Source: Congeria kusceri (lineage: Eukaryota; Mollusca; Bivalvia; Myida; Dreissenidae). Taken from it: a stretch of 64,000 nucleotides of DNA. Shown here piece after piece: positions 26,529-39,600 of the stretch. Where the stretch lies: the NCBI GenBank assembly GCA_027627225.1, contig CM051034.1, positions 7,292,058-7,356,057 on the forward strand, read 5' to 3'. Below the pieces are notes generated by a model. That model was not told the DNA's origin. It saw only the letters and a list, made by a program, of their open reading frames with translations, and did not search any database. The first letter of the stretch is position 1. Each line of letters opens with the position of its first letter. The translations under genes were made by a program, and so were the position numbers.

Positions 26529-29500
26529 TCCTTACATCGTGTCAAACTCAGTGGTTCACTAGTGTAGACAACGGTCTTGTGAAAGATCCTTACATCGTGT
26601 CAAACTCAGTGGTTCACTAGTGTAGACAACGGTCTTGTGAAAGATCCTTACATCGTGTCAAACTCAGTGGTTCACTAGTGTAGACAACGGTCTTGTGAAA
26701 GATCCTTACATCGTGTCAAACTCAGTGGTTCACTAGTGTAGACAACGGTCTTGTGAAAGATCCTTACATCGTGTCAAACTCAGTGGTTCACTAGTGTAGA
26801 CAACGGTCTTGTGAAAGATCCTTACATCATGTCAAACTCAGTGGTTCACTAGTGTAGACAACGGTCTTGTGAAAGATCCTTACATCGTGTCAAACTCAGT
26901 GGTTCACTAGTGTAGACAACGGTCTTGTGAAAGATCCTTACATCGTGTCAAACTCAGTGGTTCACTAGTGTAGACAACGGTCTTGTGAAAGATCCTTACA
27001 TCGTGTCAAACTCAGTGGTTCACTAGTGTAGACAATGGTCTTGTGAAAGATCCTTACATCGTGTCAAACTCAGTGGTTCACTAGTGTAGACAACGGTCTT
27101 GTGAAAGATCCTTACATCGTGTCAAACTCAGTGGTTCACTAGTGTAGACAACGGTCTTGTGAAAGATCCTTACATCGTGTCAAACTCAGTGGTTCACTAG
27201 TGTAGACAACGGTCTTGTGAAAGATCCTTACATCGTGTCAAACTCAGTGGTTCACTAGTGTAGACAATGGTCTTGTGAAAGATCCTTACATCATGTCAAA
27301 CTCAGTGGTTCACTAGTGTAGACAATGGTCTTGTGAAAGATCCTTACATCGTGTCAAACTCAGTGGTTCACTAGTGTAGACAACGGTCTTGTGAAAGATC
27401 CTTACATCGTGTCAAACTCAGTGGTTCACTAGTGTAGACAACGGTCTTGTGAAAGATCCTTACATCGTGTCAAACTCAGTGGTTCACTAGTGTAGACAAT
27501 GGTCTTGTGAAAGATCCTTACATCGTGTCAAACTCAGTGGTTCACTAGTGTAGACAACGGTCTTGTGAAAGATCCTTACATCGTGTCAAACTCAGTGGTT
27601 CACTAGTGTAGACAACGGTCTTGTGAAAGATCCTTACATCGTGTCAAACTCAGTGGTTCACTAGTGTAGACAACGGTCTTGTGAAAGATCCTTACATCGT
27701 GTCAAACTCAGTGGTTCACTAGTGTAGACAACGGTCTTGTGAAAGATCCTTACATCATGTCAAACTCAGTGGTTCACTAGTGTAGACAACGGTCTTGTGA
27801 AAGATCCTTACATCATGTCAAACTCAGTGGTTCACTAGTGTAGACAACGGTCTTGTGAAAGATCCTTACATCATGTCAAACTCAGTGGTTCACTAGTGTA
27901 GACAACGGTCTTGTGAAAGATCCTTACATCATGTCAAACTCAGTGGTTCACTAGTGTAGACAACGGTCTTGTGAAAGATCCTTACATCATGTCAAACTCA
28001 GTGGTTCACTAGTGTAGACAACGGTCTTGTGAAAGATCCTTACATCATGTCAAACTCAGTGGTTCACTAGTGTAGACAACGGTCTTGTGAAAGATCCTTA
28101 CATCATGTCAAACTCAGTGGTTCACTAGTGTAGACAACGGTCTTGTGAAAGATCCTTACATCATGTCAAACTCAGTGGTTCACTAGTGTAGACAACGGTC
28201 TTGTGAAAGATCCTTACATCATGTCAAACTCAGTGGTTCACTAGTGTAGACAACGGTCTTGTGAAAGATCCTTACATCATGTCAAACTCAGTGGTTCACT
28301 AGTGTAGACAACGGTCTTGTGAAAGATCCTTACATCATGTCAAACTCAGTGGTTCACTAGTGTAGACAACGGTCTTGTGAAAGATCCTTACATCATGTCA
28401 AACTCAGTGGTTCACTAGTGTAGACAACGGTCTTGTGAAAGATCCTTACATCATGTCAAACTCAGTGGTTCACTAGTGTAGACAACGGTCTTGTGAAAGA
28501 TCCTTACATCATGTCAAACTCGGTGGTTCACTAGTGTAGACAACGGTCTTGTGAAAGATCCTTACATCATGTCAAACTCAGTGGTTCACTAGTGTAGACA
28601 ACGGTCTTGTGAAAGATCCTTACATCATGTCAAACTCAGTGGTTCACTAGTGTAGACAACGGTCTTGTGAAAGATCCTTACATCATGTCAAACTCAGTGG
28701 TTCACTAGTGTAGACAACGGTCTTGTGAAAGATCCTTACATCATGTCAAACTCAGTGGTTCACTAGTGTAGACAACGGTCTTGTGAAAGATCCTTACATC
28801 ATGTCAAACTCAGTGGTTCACTAGTGTAGACAACGGTCTTGTGAAAGATCCTTACATCATGTCAAACTCAGTGGTTCACTAGTGTAGACAACGGTCTTGT
28901 GAAAGATCCTTACATCCTGTCAAACTCGGTGGTTCACTAGTGTAGACAACGGTCTTGTGAAAGATCCTTACATCCTGTCAAACTCGGTGGTTCACTAGTG
29001 TAGACAACGGTCTTGTGAAAGATCCTTACATCATGTCAAACTCGGTGGTTCACTAGTGTAGACAACGGTCTTGTGAAAGATCCTTACATCATGTCAAACT
29101 CAGTGGTTCACTAGTGTAGACAATGGTCTTGTGAAAGATCCTTACATCATGTCAAACTCGGTGGTTCACTAGTGTAGACAATGGTCTTGTGAAAGATCCT
29201 TACATCATGTCAAACTCGGTGGTTCACTAGTGTAGACAACGGTCTTGTGAAAGATCCTTACATCATGTCAAACTCAGTGGTTCACTAGTGTAGACAACGG
29301 TCTTGTGAAAGATCCTTACATCATGTCAAACTCAGTGGTTCACTAGTGTAGACAACGGTCTTGTGAAAGATCCTTACATCATGTCAAACTCAGTGGTTCA
29401 CTAGTGTAGACAACGGTCTTGTGAAAGAACCTTACATCATGTCAAACTCAGTGGTTCACTAGTGTAGACAACGGTCTTGTGAAAGATCCTTACATCATGT

Positions 29501-31981
29501 CAAACTCAGTGGTTCACTAGTGTAGACAACGGTCTTGTGAAAGATCCTTACATCATGTCAAACTCGGTGGTTCACTAGTGTAGACAACGGTCTTGTGAAA
29601 GATCCTTACATCATGTCAAACTCGGTGGTTCACTAGTGTAGACAATGGTCTTGTGAAAGATCCTTACATCATGTCAAACTCGGTGGTTCACTAGTGTAGA
29701 CAACGGTCTTGTGAAAGATCCTTACATCATGTCAAACTCGGTGGTTCACTAGTGTAGACAACGGTCTTGTGAAAGATCCTTACATCATGTCAAACTCGGT
29801 GGTTCACTAGTGTAGACAACGGTCTTGTGAAAGATCCTTACATCATGTCAAACTCGGTGGTTCACTAGTGTAGACAACGGTCTTGTGAAAGATCCTTACA
29901 TCATGTCAAACTCGGTGGTTCACTAGTGTAGACAACGGTCTTGTGAAAGATCCTTACATCATGTCAAACTCAGTGGTTCACTAGTGTAGACAACGGTCTT
30001 GTGAAAGATCCTTACATCATGTCAAACTCAGTGGTTCACTAGTGTAGACAACGGTCTTGTGAAAGATCCTTACATCATGTCAAACTCGGTGGTTCACTAG
30101 TGTAGACAACGGTCTTGTGAAAGATCCTTACATCATGTCAAACTCGGTGGTTCACTAGTGTAGACAACGGTCTTGTGAAAGATCCTTACATCATGTCAAA
30201 CTCGGTGGTTCACTAGTGTAGACAACGGTCTTGTGAAAGATCCTTACATCGTGTCAAACTCAGTGGTTCACTAGTGTAGACAACGGTCTTGTGAAAGATC
30301 CTTACATCGTGTCAAACTCAGTGGTTCACTAGTGTAGACAACGGTCTTGTGAAAGATCCTTACATCGTGTCAAACTCAGTGGTTCACTAGTGTAGACAAC
30401 GGTCTTGTGAAAGATCCTTACATCGTGTCAAACTCAGTGGTTCACTAGTGTAGACAACGGTCTTGTGAAAGATCCTTACATCGTGTCAAACTCAGTGGTT
30501 CACTAGTGTAGACAACGGTCTTGTGAAAGATCCTTACATCGTGTCAAACTCAGTGGTTCACTAGTGTAGACAACGGTCTTGTGAAAGATCCTTACATCGT
30601 GTCAAACTCAGTGGTTCACTAGTGTAGACAACGGTCTTGTGAAAGATCCTTACATCGTGTCAAACTCAGTGGTTCACTAGTGTAGACAACGGTCTTGTGA
30701 AAGATCCTTACATCGTGTCAAACTCAGTGGTTCACTAGTGTAGACAACGGTCTTGTGAAAGATCCTTACATCATGTCAAACTCAGTGGTTCACTAGTGTA
30801 GACAACGGTCTTGTGAAAGATCCTTACATCATGTCAAACTCAGTGGTTCACTAGTGTAGACAATGGTCTTGTGAAAGATCCTTACATCATGTCAAACTCA
30901 GTGGTTCACTAGTGTAGACAACGGTCTTGTGAAAGATCCTTACATCATGTCAAACTCAGTGGTTCACTAGTGTAGACAACGGTCTTGTGAAAGATCCTTA
31001 CATCATGTCAAACTCAGTGGTTCACTAGTGTAGACAACGGTCTTGTGAAAGATCCTTACATCATGTCAAACTCGGTGGTTCACTAGTGTAGACAACGGTC
31101 TTGTGAAAGATCCTTACATCATGTCAAACTCAGTGGTTCACTAGTGTAGACAACGGTCTTGTGAAAGATCCTTACATCATGTCAAACTCAGTGGTTCACT
31201 AGTGTAGACAACGGTCTTTTGAAAGATCCTTACATCGTGTCAAACTCAGTGGTTCACTAGTGTAGACAACGGTCTTGTGAAAGATCCTTACATCGTGTCA
31301 AACTCAGTGGTTCACTAGTGTAGACAACGGTCTTGTGAAAGATCCTTACATCGTGTCAAACTCAGTGGTTCACTAGTGTAGACAACGGTCTTGTGAAAGA
31401 TCCTTACATCGTGTCAAACTCAGTGGTTCACTAGTGTAGACAACGGTCTTGTGAAAGATCCTTACATCATGTCAAACTCAGTGGTTCACTAGTGTAGACA
31501 ACGGTCTTGTGAAAGATCCTTACATCATGTCAAACTCAGTGGTTCACTAGTGTAGACAACGGTCTTGTGAAAGATCCCTACATCATGTCAAACTCAGTGG
31601 TTCACTAGTGTAGACAACGGTCTTGTGAAAGATCCCTACATCATGTCAAACTCAGTGGTTCACTAGTGTAGACAATGGTCTTGTGAAAGATCCTTACATC
31701 ATGTCAAACTCAGTGGTTCACTAGTGTAGACAATGGTCTTGTGAAAGATCCTTACATCATGTCAAACTCAGTGGTTCACTAGTGTAGACAATGGTCTTGT
31801 GAAAGATCCTTACATCATGTCAAACTCAGTGGTTCACTAGTGTAGACAATGGTCTTGTGAAAGATCCTTACATCATGTCAAACTCAGTGGTTCACTAGTG
31901 TAGACAATGGTCTTGTGAAAGATCCTTACATCATGTCAAACTCAGTGGTTCACTAGTGTAGACAACGGTCTTGTGAAAGAA
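26529..31981. repeat. 58-bp satellite, 94 copies, no length variation
   Basis: The unit begins atccttacatcgtgtcaaac, continues through ggttcactagtgtagacaac and ends ggtcttgtgaaag. Rows 26,701 and 31,921 are in the same phase after 5,220 bp = exactly 90 units, so there are no net indels. Variation is almost confined to three sites: atcGtg/atcAtg, ctcGgtgg/ctcAgtgg and caaCgg/caaTgg, each a CpG changed to CpA or TpG. Variants occur in blocks. Each unit has the palindrome cactagtg. There are no spacers, so it is not a CRISPR array. It lies between two convergent genes. Confidence 0.98.
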
Positions 31982-32131
31982 CCAATGCATGCACAACATT
32001 TCCCGCTTTGGAAGGTCCCTTTAAATCAACCAAACTGTTAACATTTTTAGGTCAAGTTCCAGTAACCTGTCTACAACCATTACAAGCAGTAGAAAATCAC
32101 GTTGTAGTGACATTGCATCTTGCCATCCATC

Positions 32132-33890
32132 AACGAGAGTTGTCAGAGGACAGCGTACTCGACTATTCAAAGTATTTCAGTTAATATATATTTTGGAAAG
32201 TCGAAGGGGCATAAATTTGTTGAAATACAAAACTGAGTTTATAATAGGGCATTTATTTCATCAAATAATTCCAAGTTTCGAGTAAAAACCTTACGTAGTT
32301 TATTCGGGATTGTTGAACCTATGAAGTTTGGAAGTAATGAGACATTTGAATAAAAAAATTTAATCTGAAAATGTATGTGAAAAAGGGCATAACTCTTGCA
32401 AAATACAAAACTGAGTTAAGGCGAATGCTGCACTTGATGTCGGAGTTAATGACAAAGGTACATTCCAAGTTTCAAGTGAATAACTTGTAGTTTTCAAGCT
32501 ATAAGACTTCTGAATATAAATACAAAACAGAGTTATACGGAATGTTGCCCCTGACACTGGAGTCGATGACAAAGGTATATTCCAAGTTTCAAGTGAATAA
32601 TTTATGTAGTTTTGAGGTCACAAAACTTTTGAATAAAAACTTTAACCAAATTCAGACGTGGACGCCGACACCGGGTCGAGTAGGAAAGCTCATCATTCTA
32701 TTCTTTAAATAGTCAAGCTGAAAATGGAAACAAGGCTTGTCACAGGATGTGATGTATGCCCCTGAAGCATATGGTTGTCAGAGGAACACAATGTCAGTTA
32801 CATGTTGGCAAAAATGATGTTTCCTACAAAAAGAGTTATGGTCCTTGTACTCTGCACTTCCTCTCAAAGTCCTCTATCAATGTATGTGGTTTTATTAAAA
32901 ATCCCTTCAATACTAATGGAAATATGCTCTGCACAAAAAAACAACAAAGGGCAATAAATTCCATAAATATTGAAGAAAGAGTTGTGGTTCTTGTGCTCTG
33001 CACTTCCTCTCATTGTCCTCTATCATTTTATAAAGTTTCATTTGAATCTCTGCATTACTAATGGAGTTGTGCTCCACACACAAAAAATAAAACAAAGGGC
33101 AATAACTCTGTAAATATTTGAGAAAGAGTTGAGGTCCTTGTACTATGCACTTCCTCTCATTGTCCTCTATCATTATATGAAGTTTCATTTGAGTCCCTTT
33201 TATACTAATGGAGTTATGCTCTGCACAAGAAAATGAAACAAATGGCAATATGGCCGTATATATTGAAGAAAGCGTTGTGGTCCTTGTGCTCAGCACTTTC
33301 TTTCATTGTCCTCTATTATTATATGGTTTCATTTGAATCCCCTCAATATTAATAAAGTTATGCTCTGCACAAGGAAATTAAACAAAGGGCAATAATTCAA
33401 TAAATATTGAAGAAAGAGTTATGGTCCTTGTGCTCTGCACGTCCTCTCATTATCCTCTTTCATTATATGAAGTTTCATTTAAATCCCTTTAATACTAATG
33501 CAGTTATGCTCCACATAAGAAAATTAAAGGGCAATAACTCTGTAAATATTGACAAGTTATTGTCCTTGTGCTCTGCACTTCCTCTCATTGTCCTCTATCA
33601 TTATATGAAGTTTCATTTGAATCCCTTCAATACTAATGGAGTTATGATCCGCACAAGAAAATGAAAGCTTCACATAAGGAATAAAACAAAGGGCAATAAC
33701 TCCATAAATATTGAAGAAAGCTTTGTGGTCCTTGTGCTCTGCACTTCCTCTCATTTTCCTCAATCATTATATGAAGTTTCATTTGAATCCCTTCAATATT
33801 AATGGAGTTAAACTCTGCACAAGAAGCGTGATGGATGGAGGGACGGACGATGCGATTACTATATGCCCCCGAAGTTCCCTTCGGGGGCAT
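32132..33890 (+). mobile_element. 1.76-kb interspersed element with ~150-bp internal tandem units and foldback end
   Basis: Left part (32,132-32,735) repeats 'aaatacaaaactgagtt' and 'attccaagtttcaagtgaat'. Right part (32,740-33,830) has about seven diverged ~150-bp units with 'ccttgtgctctgcacttcct' and 'gggcaataactc'. It ends with a ggacggacgatgcg linker and the hairpin atgcccccgaag / cttcgggggcat (33,863-33,892). The left 0.7 kb recurs inverted at 59,420-60,143, which shows that both parts belong to one element. Several 60-127 codon open frames here are chance. Confidence 0.7.
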
Positions 33891-34860
33891 AAAAATAGGG
33901 CATATCTTCCTTTTGCAAAGATCATGATATGCCACAAGTATGTTGCAATGTTTACATACATGGTTTATATACAAGGTTTATATACAAGGTTTATATACAC
34001 CACACAAAATGTCCATTCCAATAATTACAATAAATGTCATCATACCTGCAGGTATAATTAATTGCACTTTTTGTACAATATTAACAATCGCTGTATAATT
34101 CAAGAGACGTGATGAAATAAATAATGATGTTTATTTCATTCAACACAAAACTTCATGTAGTTAATTAAATATGGTAAAATAAACGCATCTTATACAATAA
34201 TAGACTTAATTCTTCACAAACCTATTGAAAGTTAAGATGGTTGCAGTAAAACCTGTTATGAATGCCAGTAATATGAAGTCGTGTCAAAGTCAATAGCACA
34301 TACAACATTCTTACAAAGTACAAAGTAAATTTATAGAAATAAATAAAATATGACAAAAGAACCTCTTTAAATATTTGTAAGCACACATTTTATGAGGAAT
34401 GATGCATGCATGCAGTGAACGACAAGCAAGTGCATTCACTGTTATAGAAATGATTTACTGATCTCATTTTCAATGTTTGCCACACAATGACTTCAAAGTT
34501 TGCAGAGAAATAGACAGATAAATATTACAAATATCAAGGCCATTGTTTCATCCCCAGTTGGTGGCCATAGAAACACCCTACAAACAACACCAACGCGACA
34601 GAACGCCAGCACCAAACCCATAGAAACTAAATCGACAAACACTGACCCACAACAATATTTTTCCATAACAGAGCTTGACTTGATATAGAAATTGATACGT
34701 TAACAAGCCCATTCATGCCATGATGCATTGCAAGTTGTGTGTATTTAGTAGTTCATTTTATGGGCTGACCCAAAGTTGTGCCCCTTCTAAACATACCTGG
34801 TACTGGGACTCAGACCAGGAAAGTTCTCAATCTCAAACCGAGTCCTAACTAAACTAGAAT
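33891..34860. other. Intergenic
   Basis: Contains a short triplicate of tttatatacaagg (33,963-34,000). No gene recognised; the 62-codon frame at 34,500 is unsupported. Confidence 0.4.
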
Positions 34861-35832
34861 TGTCACATGAGTGATGGATATACCCCCACAATATGGCCTT
34901 GTCACAAAACTATGGCATCCATTCGAAAGAAATGGACAGAGAGAATGCTTAAATTTGTGAATGGTCAACAGTGTATTTGGAAACTTTTTATTTCAATAGG
35001 AGCCATAACTCTATCAACATTTAGTGGTTTGTAACCAAAGTTGAACTTTATCTGTATTTGATGATGTTACACCTATGTACAAAAAATTATTTGAATATGT
35101 GAAGCCTTTCATGAGTTATTTTCCATGTTTTTCGGGAATTTAAGTCAAAAAGGGTCCATAACTGTGTCAAAATTTAGTGGTTTGTAACCCAAGTCGAACT
35201 TGACCTGTATTTTATGATACTACACGTGTGTACCAATAATTATTTAAATATGTCAAGCCATTGTTGAGTTATCGTCAGGAAACCATGTTTTTACAGAATT
35301 TAAGTCAAATAAAGGGCCATAACTCTGTCAAAATTAAGTGGTTTGTAACCATAGTCGAACTTGACCCGTATTTTATGATGCTACACAGGTGTACCAAGAA
35401 TTATTTGAATATGTCAAGCCATTCTTGAGTTATTGTCCAGAAATCATGTTTTTAGGGAATTATAAATCGAAAAGGGGCCATAACTCTGTCAAAATTTAGT
35501 GGTTTGTGACCAACATTACACCTGACCTGTATTCTATGATGTTACACATGTGTACCAAAAATTATTAAAATATGTCAAGCCTTTCTTGAGTTATCATCCG
35601 GAAACCATGTTTGAAGGGCAATTTCAGTCAAAAAGGGGCCATAACTCTGTCAAAATTTAGTGGTTTGTAACCAACTTCGAACTTGACCTGTATTTTATGA
35701 TGTTACACATGTGTACCACAAATTATTTGAATATATCAGGCCTTTCTTGAGTTATCACCCGGAAACCAAAAACCACCGACGGACCGACAAGCTCACTCCT
35801 ATATACCCCCCCTAAACTTCGTGTGTGGGGGT
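34861..35832. mobile_element. Interspersed element with ~180-bp internal units and tatacccccac ends
   Basis: Five diverged direct units contain 'ggggccataactctgtcaaa', 'atttagtggtttgtaacc' and 'tgatgttacacatgtgtacc'. Starts near tatacccccac (34,879) and ends with ccgacggaccgac and a tacccccc...tgggggtata foldback (35,800-35,832). Confidence 0.65.
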
Positions 35833-36084
35833 ATAATGATGCCCAATGACTCGAGCATTGATTTCCATTGGTTATATGTTTTAAATTGAGACCACAAGTA
35901 AGTTTAAACATAAGAACGTTCATATTCCTGGGATCAGGCCACAGGACAACAAACATTCTTAAGCCCAATCTTAGTCTTAATCTTAAACATTAAACCAATG
36001 GAAACTAAAGCTTGAATGTAACAAGCATTCCCATTGGTCAATATTTTAAGTTGAGACTAAGTTTGAGATCCAGAATTTTCATAG

Positions 36085-36350
36085 TCACAGGGCCTGGGCC
36101 GGTATTCACAAAGCTCCTAAGGACAATCTTAACTAAGGTTGTACTTAAGTGAAAATTTCAGATGAAGATTTCTATGTGAAATCCTGTGATTTACGTTATG
36201 AAAATGGTAAAATATGAAATATCAAAGTAATATTGGCTAGTTTGAACCATTTAAATGTAAAAAGATCTTTACGTGAAGTAACCACAGACTTAACGAATTT
36301 TATAAATGTAAGGAACATACTTAAGTTTTGTGAATACTGGCCCTGGGGTT
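36085..36350. mobile_element. MITE with ggccggtattcacaaa ends
   Basis: Inverted ends: gggccggtattcacaaag (36,096) and cttaagttttgtgaatactggccc (36,320-36,343). About 250 bp, non-coding. Confidence 0.6.
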
Positions 36351-36548
36351 CAATAGTTCAACCCTCTTCTGTACCCCCTTTATACACACAATGTTTCAAC
36401 ATATAGGTGACAGACTTAAACATACAGGGGCCACCATTAGCTTCCTCTAAACTCTCTAAGGTATCAACATGTCCTGCTCCATTATCACACCAGGACAGGT
36501 ATCCAAATGCATCAACATGTCCCCCTCCAATATCACGCCAGGACAGGA

Positions 36549-36625
36549 CTACCCCTCTTCGTCCATGGCACACTTGCCGTACTCCCAGATCTGTTCCCTG
36601 TTGGTGCGCTCCTGACGACGCTTTT
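36549..36625 (-). CDS. R3HCC1L-like exon 12 (last)
   Basis: Acceptor tatttgacag. Codes (E)KRRQERTNREQIWEYGKC and AMDEEG, then TAG at 36,551-36,549. Matches the charged coiled-coil end of the family (REDIWE-type). Confidence 0.88.
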
Positions 36626-39600
36626 CTGTCAAATAGAGAGAATATTATGTGAGTAAACTGGTTTCAGAGCTGCAATCTGTTAAGTGGTCGATCAAAACGC
36701 CAGTTGCAGGAGAGACCAACATTTACAAACCACATGAATTTACATGTATAATGAAGCTTCAGGCAATAAAAAAACTGACTTATTATTGATGCTTACATAT
36801 CAAAATATATCACCTCTTTACAACTTCTAAAACAACAGTTGACAAAATACAACATATGTTATTAATAGGAACAAGACACATTAATTCAGCTTTAACTTCT
36901 ACAATAACATATTTGTACCAGTAATAGGAATACGGCACTAAAATATACATATAGGGTATATACTTCTTCAATACAGACTTGTAATAGGAACACAGCATTT
37001 AAATTCAACATGAACTTCTACAATACCAATCCATATAGACAAACCTTTTGCCTCTTTTAGTTGCTGGCGCTCTTTTTCCCGTTTTTCCTTGGATACGCTG
37101 GTTGCTATGCCGAGGGCACCTGCCACCAGGCGTCTAGCTGCAGCTGCTGTAGTCTCTGGTCGGGGTTTGTAGGGCTGCAGAAACTCTGAAACATAATGGC
37201 CGACTTTGCAGTCCACATGTGCAACACCAGAATTATCATTTAACCCAACTATCTAACACTAGACATAATAATTAAACCCACCTCTTTAACGCTGGACTGT
37301 ATCATTTTACTATCATTTTACCCACCTCTTTAACACTGTAATGTATCATTTAACCCACCTATCTAACACTAGGCTGTATCATTTAAACCACCTCTCTAAC
37401 ACTGGACTGTATCATTTTACCCCCCTCTCTAACACTAGACTGTATCATTTTACCCACCTCTCCAACACTATACTGTTTAATTTTACCCACCTTTGCATCA
37501 CTAGACTACATTAGACTGTATTATTTTGCGCACCTCTCCAACACTAGACTGTATCATTTTACCCACCTCTCCAACACAATACTGTATCATTTTACCCACC
37601 TCTCCAACACTAGACTGTATCATTTTACCCACCTCTTCAACACTAGACTGTATCATTTTACCCACCTCTCCAACACTAGACTGCATCATTGTATGCACCT
37701 CTCCAACACAAGACTGTATAATGTAGTCCACCTATTCAACACTAAACTGTATCATTTTACCCACCTCTCCAACACTAGACTTTAAATGGCTTTATTATTG
37801 TTGCCACCTGTACAGTACATAGCTATATCATTGTTCACACCTATAAAGTACATGCCTATATCATTGTTCACACCTGTTCAGTACATGTCTACATCATTGT
37901 TCCCACCTATAAATTATACTGCTATATCATTGTTGCCACCTGTACAGTACATGGCTATATCATTGTTCCCATCTATAAAGTACATGGCTATACCATTGTT
38001 CACACCTATAAAGTACATGGCTATATCATTGTTCCCACCTTTTAAGTACATGGATATATCATTGTTGCCACCTGTACATTACATGTCTATATCATTGTTG
38101 CCATCTGTACAGTACATGGCTATATGATACAGTACACGGCTATATCATTGTTGCCACCTGTACAATACATGTATATATCATTGTTGCCACCTGTACAGTA
38201 CATGGCTATATGATTGTTGCCACCTGTACAGTACATGGCTATATAATTGTAGCCACCTGTACAGTACAAGGCTATATCATTGTTGCCACCTGAACAGTAC
38301 AAGGCTATATCACTGTTCCCACCTGTACAGTACAAGGCTATATCATTGTTGCCACCTGTACAGTACATGGCTATATCATTGTTCCCACCTGTACAGTACA
38401 AGGCTATATCACTGTTCCCACCTGTACAATGCTTGGCCTTGAGTTTAGACTGTCTGGACGCCATGGACAGAGGGCAGGTTTTCAACAAGGGGTGCACAGT
38501 GTTCAAGGCATCTTGGGCTGAAAAACAGTGTAAAAACCTCTTCGATGTTGAAATGTGTGTACTGGACAAGAAATACCACTTGTTATTTTAAACCTTTTTA
38601 TTTTAGCTCAAAAGCATCGAAAGACTTAGGCTTACTCTTGGGTCTGTTTCAAGGGAAGAACCAGTACTTACTGTCTTTGGAAAGATCTTGAGAACGCTCC
38701 CTGAGTGGGTATTAAACCAGAGACCTCACAGTTGCAAGGTGGACACCAATCGTTATACAGTATTCATAGATGATCAAGAATTGATCAAATCTGCATCAAC
38801 AGTGGGCCATCAAACATTAGATAAACATTATTTTTAAACTGATGATTGTTAAGTACCGAACACTTATGTTGAATTCAACTAGAGCTATCACTTAAGGTGA
38901 TTAATACCCCTACATACTGCTTTGACCCAGATAATGACCTTTAATTGTGAACTTGACCTTTGACAGACAAGCATGGGTCATGTAGGTGACACATCATCTG
39001 GTTATACTGAACAATAATCTGGGACAATATGAAAATCATTCACTGCATTTAAAAGTTATGAAACAAAAACAAAATATGAAAGGAGATAGTGGCGGTTTGA
39101 CTATATACATAAATATAATATATTAAGCACTCCATACCCGCCACTTCACTGCTAAATATCCCCAGAGCGTGAGTATCATCCACCCACTTCAGATCAAATC
39201 CCCGAGACCTGTCGGAAACAACACACAGTTTAACAGACTATGCGTGATATGATGAAGATTTGTTCCTAGAAATGTGAGAATCCATTCATGAAATCATTCC
39301 ACATAATTACATGTAGACATATCACAAAAATAAAAAATATCCTTTTAACCTTTGCATTATTTTAACTCACCACATACAATGTAGCTTGCAACAAAACCTT
39401 TTTGTCTTGGGTACTCACATAAAGGCCTGGAAAGCTGTGATGAGATCTCGTGTAACAAACTCTGCAGGAAAGTCGTATATCTCAATGATGTGATTGTAGT
39501 CTGAAAGTCACCACAAGGGAGATTATCTCGTTATCAAGACAAACACTTGATCAATGTGTAAGCATAAACATGAGACACATTCTGAATGAATTAACTGTAA

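Noticed and set aside
26529..31981. CRISPR array
   Set aside because: Perfect head-to-tail 58-bp repeats without spacers in a eukaryotic genome; no cas genes.
32756..34061. Overlapping 60-127 codon open frames on both strands
   Set aside because: They lie in the repeated ~150-bp units of an interspersed element and change frame between units.
37786..38591. Plus-strand open frames of PVQYMAISLF-like repeats
   Set aside because: Antisense shadow of the 33-bp array; the gene is on the minus strand.
38640..38765. Reverse-strand SINE remnant next to exon 10
   Set aside because: It has the flavour of a tRNA-derived repeat (accagagacctcac) but no convincing box spacing.
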